A stretch of DNA of 64,000 nt, from assembly GCA_000499405.2 (NCBI GenBank), contig HG738139.1, positions 11,618,616-11,682,615 of the forward strand. Direction: 5' to 3'. The notes under the pieces are model-generated. The model worked only from the letters and a program-made list of their open reading frames with translations. It was not told the origin of the DNA and searched no databases. The position numbers were made by a program, and so were the translations under genes. The DNA comes from Onchocerca volvulus (Eukaryota > Nematoda > Chromadorea > Rhabditida > Onchocercidae). Of the stretch, positions 62,101 through 64,000 are shown one piece after another. Every line of letters starts with the position of its first letter. Positions within the stretch are counted from its first letter, which is position 1.

Positions 62101-63757
62101 TTAGGATGTCCGATATCATCATCAATTCATCCGATTTCCAACAATTCTACATCCGGTGGTAATGATTTGTTTATTTATTTACATAATATTGATCCTTATC
62201 ACTCTTTTTTTTTCCCTCCTTTCAAATATTACTGATAAATAATTATTGATAAATTAAAATCTCGACAATTATTTAGTCAAATATCATTTGATCAATATAT
62301 TATTGTATATTAGATTTTAGTTAACTTTAAAATATTTATATTGTACTATATCGATAAGCAATTGATAAACTAATGTTGGTTGTTTATCCTTACATTTATT
62401 AGCATATTGTAACATTACATAGTAGATTTTAGTTAACCTTAAAACATTTATATTATATTATTTTGATAAGGATTGATGAACTAATTTGATGTATTTAATA
62501 TCGGTCATTTATCTTTACATTAATAGTGCAATATTGCATGTTAGATTTTGATAGATTTAAAGCATTCACACTATACTATGTTGATGAGCAATTGATAAAT
62601 TAATTTTGTATATCTAATATCAGCTGTTTGTTGTTACTTCGAATTTGCATAAAGATCAGTTAATAATAAAAAGAAAAGATATATAGATAGATCAAAAAGA
62701 GGGGAAAAAAATTATCATTTTTCTATATTTCCAATTCTTTAAAAAGTAGAGAAAAAGAATTGAAAGGGAAAAATGGGTTAGTTTTCATTTGAATTGATTT
62801 ATTACCGTCAGCTGGCTCATAAATACTTTTTTTTGTTTTTTTTGTTTTTTTTTCCTGCGCAATAAAATAATTGTTTTTTGAGTTTTTATTAATAAACCGG
62901 ATGAAATGCTTTTAATGATATCATCGGAATGAATATAAACTGGTTATGGGGTGGTGAAATTTTGAATATATTTATTAAAAGTTTGTACATAAAAATGTTG
63001 TTGGGATAGGATTATTGTATTATTTAACGACAAACATAACTGAGATTATGGGGTTGTAGTAATTAATAATTACGAAGTTGTTTAATATAATTTAGAGATT
63101 GTAATTTATTTCAGTTATTTATTAGCAGAATGATTAGTTTGGATTTTTATAATCATGTTGTGATTGCAGCTACAAGTTAAATAAGATATGAGAAAATATA
63201 AATGATTTCTTTGAATAATTATGCAGTGAAATGTACAAATATTCTTTGCGTAAATTATTAAATTACATGATAAATTATGATTTTTATCTGAATTTTATTC
63301 CATTTATGATTAGTTTTGAGTTATAAAAATATTAAGTTCGAATTTTTAAATTTTAAAAATTTTCTTTCCGAGAGTTTTTTCAGATTTTATATGAAATTAT
63401 TTGTTCTTCTGAATGGTATTAATTATAAGCAACATCTTGGTATATTTTTGTAGAATTAATCTTAATAAAAAAATTCACATCTATTCCTACCATATCATTT
63501 AAATATTCTGCTAATTTAATGGTGTATGTGATGAATTAATTATTCAGGTACGTCACATTTTCAATCTTCACCGCGATCATCCATCATGAATCCTGGTCAA
63601 ACTGATCACGCGTCATTTGTTAAAGATGAAGTATTTGATAATCAGATATCATTGCAACCACCTTCAGTAGCAACAACTTCATCGGCTCATCTGTTAACAC
63701 CATCATCCACTCCAACAACGCAACGAAAAAATCGTCGAATTTCCAATTTATTTGTTC
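19874..63757 (+). CDS. AGAP (cnt-2-like): AGAP / centaurin-gamma ArfGAP, 5' part of a spliced gene (10 exons, runs off the right edge)
   Basis: Proposed join: 19874-20060, 41541-41599, 46561-46648, 46948-47036, 48355-48495, 49161-49299, 59049-59230, 59442-59661, 61970-62158, 63548-63757. All phases agree and give 501 full residues. Family members bind GTP weakly through a Ras-like GTPase-like domain and stimulate GTP hydrolysis on Arf GTPases at endosomes and the Golgi. The N-terminal helix region carries IQRFESVHP (residues about 26-34). NSQEWTL (about 67-73) and the P-loop GSLHSGKT (86-93) follow, then [41 protein letters not shown] (186-189), [16 protein letters not shown] and a low-complexity linker from about 245. 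PH, ArfGAP and ankyrin exons must lie beyond base 64000. The family call rests on near-continuous matches to AGAP1/CenG1A as I remember them. Orthology to C. elegans cnt-2 is inferred. Exon borders are by eye. Confidence 0.93.
21184..21195. repeat. Perfect 12-bp palindrome TGGCCTAGGCCA
   Basis: GC-rich palindrome followed by related words AGCCAATAG, GGGCCAAATGTAGCCAAG. AGGCCT recurs at about 21750-21790. Confidence 0.7.
23640..24020 (+). repeat. Diverged tandem repeat, AAAATTATCATCGTAAAAT units
   Basis: Repeated blocks of TCAAAATTATCATCGTAAAA, then TTATCATGATTATTTATCAT and a poly-T stretch. About three copies of 120-180 bp, with looser copies back to about 23520. Confidence 0.6.
26311..26341 (+). 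promoter_or_regulatory. Duplicated TTACGT motif before candidate exon 26360
   Basis: GTGTAATTTAC occurs twice back to back, then GTATAAT; TTACGTGTAA and TTACGTAT resemble bZIP sites. It lies 20-50 bases before the ATG. Confidence 0.3.
26360..26453 (+). CDS. Candidate alternative first coding micro-exon of AGAP (31 residues)
   Basis: A GC-richer pocket inside the 21.5-kb intron. The ATG at 26360 opens a frame encoding [20 protein letters not shown] and [11 protein letters not shown], closed upstream by TAG at 26345-26347. A GTAATA donor at 26454 follows AATG, leaving phase 1, so it would join exon 2 as [13 protein letters not shown]. The reading is hydrophobic at first and then basic. The other frame (ATG 26352) is also open but gives a less protein-like sequence. 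No homologue is recognised. The support is composition, donor and phase only. Confidence 0.42.
28159..28405 (+). repeat. Direct duplication of about 150 bp, diverged
   Basis: Copies from about 28159 and 28309 share TTTTCATGTATTTCTATTTG, TAATATCGATTTC, a variable part, and ATTATCAGTAAAACGATAAAAAA. Confidence 0.65.
28515..28600 (+). promoter_or_regulatory. Cluster of CRE-like motifs in intron 1
   Basis: TTACGTCAT, TTGCGTCAATCG and TTACGTCAATG within a diverged repeat of AGAAAGTTTGCGTCA. Several bZIP-like sites within 90 bases, with no open frame nearby. Confidence 0.3.
29345..29870 (+). repeat. AATCATGATT tandem cluster with three copies of a flanking unit
   Basis: Many copies of GCTAATCATGATTCTATAAG / GGGCTAATCGTGATTT between 29345 and 29650. 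The unit GTTTATTTGAAATGAAATAA followed by TTGGCATGAGAAAT occurs near 29490, 29650 and 29835. AATCATGATT is self-complementary. Confidence 0.7.
30355..30780 (+). repeat. Tandem array of about 38-50 bp units
   Basis: About ten diverged copies of TTATTATTTTAATATGGAAT followed by TTGTCCAAATTT. The minus-strand Phe/Leu-rich frame at 30649-30915 arises from this and the following AGGAAG tract. Confidence 0.7.
30784..30870 (+). repeat. Purine-rich GGAAGAGGA tract
   Basis: A+G strand asymmetry over about 90 bases, giving an artefactual Lys/Glu-rich frame. A second similar tract lies at 31005-31055. Confidence 0.6.
31719..31822 (-). repeat. C/CA-rich block (complement of GT-block type)
   Basis: About 100 bases of CACCCCCG, CACCCGCGCC, CACGCCCACGCGCAC words, the most GC-rich stretch of the window. 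Confidence 0.8.
31918..31969 (+). promoter_or_regulatory. Three TGCATG motifs (Fox-type splicing element) in intron 1
   Basis: TGCATG at 31918, 31930 and 31964 on the transcribed strand. UGCAUG is the RNA site of the RBFOX / FOX-1 family, which is conserved in animals. The neighbourhood is generally rich in ATGCAT words, which weakens the case. Confidence 0.3.
32225..32251 (+). promoter_or_regulatory. 9-bp ACGT tandem repeat with TATA-like word
   Basis: ACGTAAAGT, ACGTGAACT, ACGTAAAAC in a row, followed by TTTATAAATATA. It resembles a small promoter, but no convincing exon follows. Confidence 0.25.
33451..33484. repeat. CT microsatellite
   Basis: Nearly perfect CT dinucleotide run. Confidence 0.9.
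34527..34690 (+). repeat. Tandem array of about 32 bp with ATCTAGA-type core
   Basis: About six copies of TTGATTGATCTAGACTATTC followed by ATCGTTCTGA, variably diverged. Confidence 0.75.
36030..36075 (+). repeat. Perfect ATC microsatellite (about 15 units)
   Basis: An uninterrupted ATC run ending in ATACATC. Confidence 0.92.
36331..36610 (+). repeat. GT-rich degenerate minisatellite block
   Basis: GTGTGCGTGTGTGGGTTTG and GCGTACGTGAGTGGGTGT-like words without a strict period. Frames on both strands here (His/Thr/Ser-rich on minus, Cys/Val-rich on plus) are artefacts. Confidence 0.82.
37357..37369 (+). promoter_or_regulatory. DR1-type nuclear-receptor motif
   Basis: GGGTCA-T-AGGTCA, a direct repeat of two consensus half sites with one base between, the arrangement bound by HNF4/RXR-type receptors. 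A CAGCTG E-box lies 14 bases upstream. Motif only. Confidence 0.35.
39070..39082 (+). promoter_or_regulatory. DR1-type nuclear-receptor motif
   Basis: AGGTTA-A-AGGTCA, one mismatch from the consensus direct repeat, about 1.2 kb upstream of the candidate first exon at 40326. Motif only. Confidence 0.3.
40194..40212 (+). promoter_or_regulatory. TATA-like element before candidate exon 40326
   Basis: ATACGTATAAAATATCC, a TATA-like word preceded by an ACGT core, about 120 bases before the ATG. In AT-rich DNA such words are common. Confidence 0.25.
40326..40902 (+). CDS. Candidate alternative first coding exon of AGAP (basic, Ser-rich N-terminus of 192 residues)
   Basis: The longest non-repetitive open frame in the window (209 codons, 40326-40955), beginning with ATG and A at -3. 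An in-frame TGA lies at 40293-40295 and there is no good acceptor between, so this looks like a start exon. It lies 640 nt upstream of exon 2. A GTAAAA donor at 40903 ends it after HK plus one base (phase 1), exactly the phase exon 2 needs, giving [14 protein letters not shown]. The protein starts MPRRRRGEY, is rich in Arg, Lys, Ser and His, and has [16 protein letters not shown] near residue 90-105 and [20 protein letters not shown] near 162-181. No domain is recognised. By my rough estimate (about 9% stop codons at this composition) such a frame is not expected by chance in 64 kb. The alternative is an unrelated small gene ending at 40955. Confidence 0.68.
41541..41599 (+). CDS. AGAP (cnt-2-like): AGAP exon 2: NSQEWTL segment leading into the GTPase-like domain
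   Basis: A 59-nt exon after a TCTATTTCAG acceptor. It completes the split Asp codon of exon 1 and encodes [19 protein letters not shown], the conserved lead-in to the first beta strand of the GTPase-like domain (AGAP1 has [18 protein letters not shown]). It ends in phase 0 before a GTTAGT donor at 41600. It is the common acceptor exon for every candidate first exon upstream (9896, 19874, 26360, 40326), all of which end in phase 1. Confidence 0.93.
42848..43110. repeat. GATA-box cluster with exact 20-bp inverted repeat
   Basis: AGATAAATTAGTGATAAAAT at 42848-42867 reappears as its exact reverse complement at 42960-42979. Further GATAA/TTATC words continue to about 43110 on both strands. The inverted repeat is directly visible. 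Binding by GATA factors is only inferred. Confidence 0.65.
43150..43310 (+). repeat. Tandem array of about 32 bp with ATCGAT cores
   Basis: Four to five diverged copies of ATTAATCGATCGAATCATCG followed by ATCATGTTCAT. Confidence 0.7.
46561..46648 (+). CDS. AGAP (cnt-2-like): AGAP exon 3: GTPase-like domain P-loop
   Basis: An 88-nt exon after a TTTTTTATAG acceptor, starting in phase 0. It encodes [20 protein letters not shown] followed by [17 protein letters not shown] fits the Walker A / G1 consensus GxxxxGK[ST] and the remainder is the effector-loop region. It ends GAAG before a GTTATT donor in phase 1. The match to AGAP1 ([20 protein letters not shown]) is close to continuous, so the family assignment is secure. 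Confidence 0.95.
46948..47036 (+). CDS. AGAP (cnt-2-like): AGAP exon 4: GTPase-like domain, switch region
   Basis: An 89-nt exon after CTTACAG. It encodes [20 protein letters not shown] followed by [10 protein letters not shown]. The DEG sits where canonical small GTPases have DxxG, and the catalytic Gln position of Ras is not conserved, as is usual for AGAP GTPase-like domains. The intron before it is only 299 nt, the second shortest in the gene. It ends CAG in phase 0 before GTTCTT. An open frame reading through both sides of this exon is only a read-through artefact. Confidence 0.94.
47037..48354 (+). other. AGAP intron 4
   Basis: GTTCTT donor to GGTTACAG acceptor, 1.3 kb. It has a CT microsatellite at 47679-47717 and otherwise only AT-rich sequence. 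The open frame at 47600-47809 is a reading of the CT tract. Confidence 0.75.
47679..47717. repeat. CT microsatellite
   Basis: CT/CCCT run ending in CCGCCCCC. Confidence 0.88.
48355..48495 (+). CDS. AGAP (cnt-2-like): AGAP exon 5: GTPase-like domain core
   Basis: Exactly 47 codons between a GGTTACAG acceptor and a CAG/GTAAAT donor, phase 0 at both ends. It encodes [20 protein letters not shown], a helix ([20 protein letters not shown]), and VMMVATQ. The final residues with the next Asp give ATQD, the counterpart of the NKxD guanine-specificity motif; vertebrate AGAPs have GTQD. This exon was not in any long open reading frame and was found by following the family pattern. Confidence 0.94.
48496..49160 (+). 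other. AGAP intron 5
   Basis: GTAAAT donor to TTTTAG acceptor, 665 nt. It contains a GAT microsatellite (imperfect from about 48660, perfect at 48721-48747), followed by two similar copies of a segment around CATTTTA-TTCCAAATA-TTA-CATC (about 48760-48930). Confidence 0.75.
48660..48750 (+). repeat. GAT microsatellite
   Basis: Imperfect GAT units becoming a perfect run at 48721-48747. Confidence 0.88.
49161..49299 (+). CDS. AGAP (cnt-2-like): AGAP exon 6: C-terminal part of the GTPase-like domain
   Basis: A 139-nt exon after an AAGTTTTAG acceptor. It starts with the Asp of ATQD and encodes [40 protein letters not shown] and [21 protein letters not shown] is a hallmark of the family and corresponds to the G5 region. 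It ends in phase 1 before a GTTTGT donor. The following intron is 9.7 kb and contains a further candidate first exon at 56126. Confidence 0.94.
50444..50482. repeat. GA microsatellite
   Basis: Nearly perfect GA dinucleotide run. Confidence 0.9.
50716..51030 (+). repeat. Tandem duplication of about 177 bp, ATC-rich
   Basis: The two copies share TCATCGTCATTATTTTCATC, GTCGTTATTATTCTTGTTCA, TTTCCGTTTAATT and CACATTATATCAATCAA with few differences. The poly-Ile/His open frame 50636-51106 results from it. Confidence 0.78.
54258..54400 (+). repeat. 22-bp tandem array, about seven copies
   Basis: Unit TTATCATCGTGATGTTATTCAG starting near 54277, 54299, 54321, 54343, 54365 and 54387, with a partial copy at 54258. 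Each carries the interrupted palindrome CATC-GT-GATG. There are no spacers, so it is not a CRISPR. Confidence 0.85.
55127..55165 (+). repeat. Homopolymer run of 39 T
   Basis: The longest homopolymer in the window. Its length in the read or assembly may be unreliable. Confidence 0.9.
55440..55750 (+). repeat. Direct duplication of about 150-180 bp
   Basis: Both copies contain ATCAGCATAA, TACAAGTACAGTAT, ACTGTTTATTATTA, GCTACTGTTAC, AATAACAATTCAT and TTCATCGATTTA, with moderate divergence. Confidence 0.7.
56126..56597 (+). CDS. Candidate internal first exon for a short AGAP isoform without the GTPase-like domain (Ser/Thr and His/Gln-rich)
   Basis: A 162-codon frame (56126-56614) opening with ATG. 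TGA at 56114-56116 is in frame ten bases upstream with no AG between, so it can only be a start exon. It encodes [20 protein letters not shown], a Ser/Thr run, the basic [17 protein letters not shown], a His/Gln run (near residues 89-105) and a second Gln run near 130. A GTTTGA donor at 56598 leaves phase 1, which joins exon 7 at 59049 in frame (Leu-Ala-CQKIL). GTTTGT donors are used twice elsewhere in this gene. The product would lack nearly all of the GTPase-like domain but keep the linker, PH, ArfGAP and ankyrins. The non-repeat start segment argues for real coding. The repeat tracts alone would not. Confidence 0.52.
58065..58184 (+). repeat. 40-bp tandem array, exactly three copies
   Basis: Unit ATACATGTTTAAAGAGCAAG followed by TACTTTATCACTAATTGATA, starting at 58065, 58105 and 58145. 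The copies differ at a few positions each and the third is the most diverged at its end. Confidence 0.88.
59049..59230 (+). CDS. AGAP (cnt-2-like): AGAP exon 7: last GTPase-like domain helix and start of linker
   Basis: A 182-nt exon after a TTTTTTTTAG acceptor. The split codon becomes Ala and gives [14 protein letters not shown], equivalent to the last GTPase-like domain helix (VAQKVVALR in AGAP1). A proline/threonine stretch follows with about ten Thr codons in a row (ACA repeats) and then [17 protein letters not shown]. The CAG/GTCTGG donor is weak. Reading through adds Val-Trp-Val and a TGA at 59240-59242, so retention of this intron would make a protein stopping just after the GTPase-like domain. 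Confidence 0.9.
59259..59271 (+). promoter_or_regulatory. Perfect DR1 nuclear-receptor motif in intron 7
   Basis: AGGTCA-T-AGGTCA, about 28 bases after the exon 7 donor. Motif only. Confidence 0.35.
59442..59661 (+). CDS. AGAP (cnt-2-like): AGAP exon 8: Gln/Ser/His-rich linker
   Basis: A 220-nt exon encoding [20 protein letters not shown], then [20 protein letters not shown], then a Ser/Asn/Tyr-rich part ending STLNAG. Phase 0 at the start fits exon 7, and phase 1 at the end (GTTTGT donor) fits exon 9. The acceptor (TTTTGAAG) has a poor pyrimidine tract, so the 5' border is the least certain in the gene. The preceding intron is the shortest (211 nt). In vertebrates the equivalent linker is shorter and Ser/Pro-rich. 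Confidence 0.82.
59662..61969 (+). other. AGAP intron 8
   Basis: GTTTGT donor to TTTTCAG acceptor, 2.3 kb. It contains a long perfect hairpin near 60214-60279 and a purine-rich AGGAAG/AAGAGG tract at 61135-61315. No exon is supported. The frame at 61126-61326 (minus) reads the purine tract. Confidence 0.72.
60214..60279. repeat. Long perfect hairpin (21-bp stem, 6-nt loop)
   Basis: Positions 60223-60243 and 60250-60270 are exact reverse complements around the loop GATTAC. Beyond a small internal loop a further TGATT/AATCA pairing extends the fold to about 66 nt. Confidence 0.8.
61970..62158 (+). CDS. AGAP (cnt-2-like): AGAP exon 9: Ser/Asn-rich linker
   Basis: A 189-nt exon after a clear AATTTTCAG acceptor. 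It begins with [19 protein letters not shown] and continues into a Met/Gln stretch and a Ser/Asn-rich tail ending NNSTSG. Its phase 1 start and end match exons 8 and 10. The donor is probably GTAATG at 62159; GTGGTA at 62156 is also possible and keeps the same phase with one residue fewer. No domain is visible and it belongs to the linker between the GTPase-like and PH domains. Confidence 0.86.
62159..63547 (+). other. AGAP intron 9
   Basis: GTAATG donor to TTATTCAG acceptor, 1.4 kb. The first 480 nt are three diverged tandem copies of a roughly 110-120 bp unit (62230-62640). The rest is AT-rich with nothing I recognise. Confidence 0.72.
62230..62640 (+). repeat. Three diverged tandem copies of a 110-120 bp unit
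   Basis: Copies near 62308, 62417 and 62536 share TAGATTTTAGTTAAC-TTAAAA, CATTTATATTATACTAT-TTGATAAG, AATTGATAAACTAAT and TGTTTATC-TTACAT. Confidence 0.75.
63548..63757 (+). CDS. AGAP (cnt-2-like): AGAP exon 10: linker with conserved RRISNLF segment before the PH domain
   Basis: A 210-nt exon after TTATTCAG. It encodes [20 protein letters not shown] and, after an acidic/Ser/Thr stretch, [20 protein letters not shown] followed by FV. That end parallels AGAP1 SSTPTPIRKQSKRRSNIF just before its PH domain, so the PH domain should begin in the next exon outside the window. The GTAAAT donor at 63758 keeps phase 1; GTTCGT four bases earlier is the alternative. The open frame beyond the donor (KFLKFILFNF) is intron. 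Confidence 0.88.
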
Positions 63758-64000
63758 GTAAATTTTTGAAATTTATACTATTTAACTTTGAGTTTAAAAG
63801 AATTACGTGATTAATAGAAGTCGTTAATCAATTACACGATTTCTATTGAAAAAAATAAATAAATAAAAAATCGATATTTGTATTATTACGAGTAAACATG
63901 AATGGTATTTTTTCATTAGAAACAAAATTAATTGTGCTAGGCTATATTTGATAAATTTTAGAGTAATTAATCACAGTCCTTTAGAAAAATATTGGTTTTG

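Overview
This window is AT-rich eukaryotic (metazoan) DNA made mostly of intron and upstream sequence. It carries one recognisable gene on the + strand: the 5' half of an AGAP / centaurin-gamma gene (Arf GAP with GTPase-like, PH and ankyrin domains; cnt-2 in Caenorhabditis elegans, CenG1A in Drosophila, AGAP1-3 in vertebrates). Ten exons join in frame into about 501 residues: the conserved N-terminal helix region, the whole GTPase-like domain (GLD) and a long serine/threonine/glutamine-rich linker. The window ends before the PH, ArfGAP and ankyrin exons. The organism is most likely an AT-rich nematode, possibly of the filarial/spirurid type. The reasons are the extreme AT content, T-rich introns, donors such as GTTTGT, GTTAGT and GTAAAT, and several YYYCAG acceptors. 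This is tentative: some acceptors (ACAG, ATAG, GAAG) depart from the strict nematode TTTTCAG, the introns are very long, and the linker is rich in Q/H/S/T runs, so an AT-rich arthropod cannot be excluded. Layout: 1-9895 is non-coding repeat-rich DNA with a GT-rich block and several tandem arrays. 9896-9956 is a small GC-rich candidate first exon. 19874-20060 is the conserved canonical first coding exon. 20061-41540 is a 21.5-kb intron containing two further candidate first exons (26360-26453 and 40326-40902). 41541-49299 holds exons 2-6, the GLD. 49300-59048 is a 9.7-kb intron containing another first-exon candidate (56126-56597) that would make a GLD-less isoform. 59049-63757 holds exons 7-10, the linker. 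How the parts work together: all five start exons (one certain, four candidates) end in the same splice phase (phase 1). The four upstream of exon 2 can each join exon 2 in frame, and the fifth can join exon 7 in frame. The locus therefore looks like an alternative-promoter gene in which different N-termini are placed on one GLD-PH-ArfGAP-ankyrin body, plus a short form without the GLD. This N-terminal exon set is the most interesting feature of the window, and RNA evidence would test it directly. The remaining sequence is dominated by tandem arrays (22 to about 180 bp units), microsatellites, one foldback element, four GT/CA-rich islands and a few perfect palindromes. I see no rRNA, tRNA, CRISPR, viral or transposase-coding sequence.
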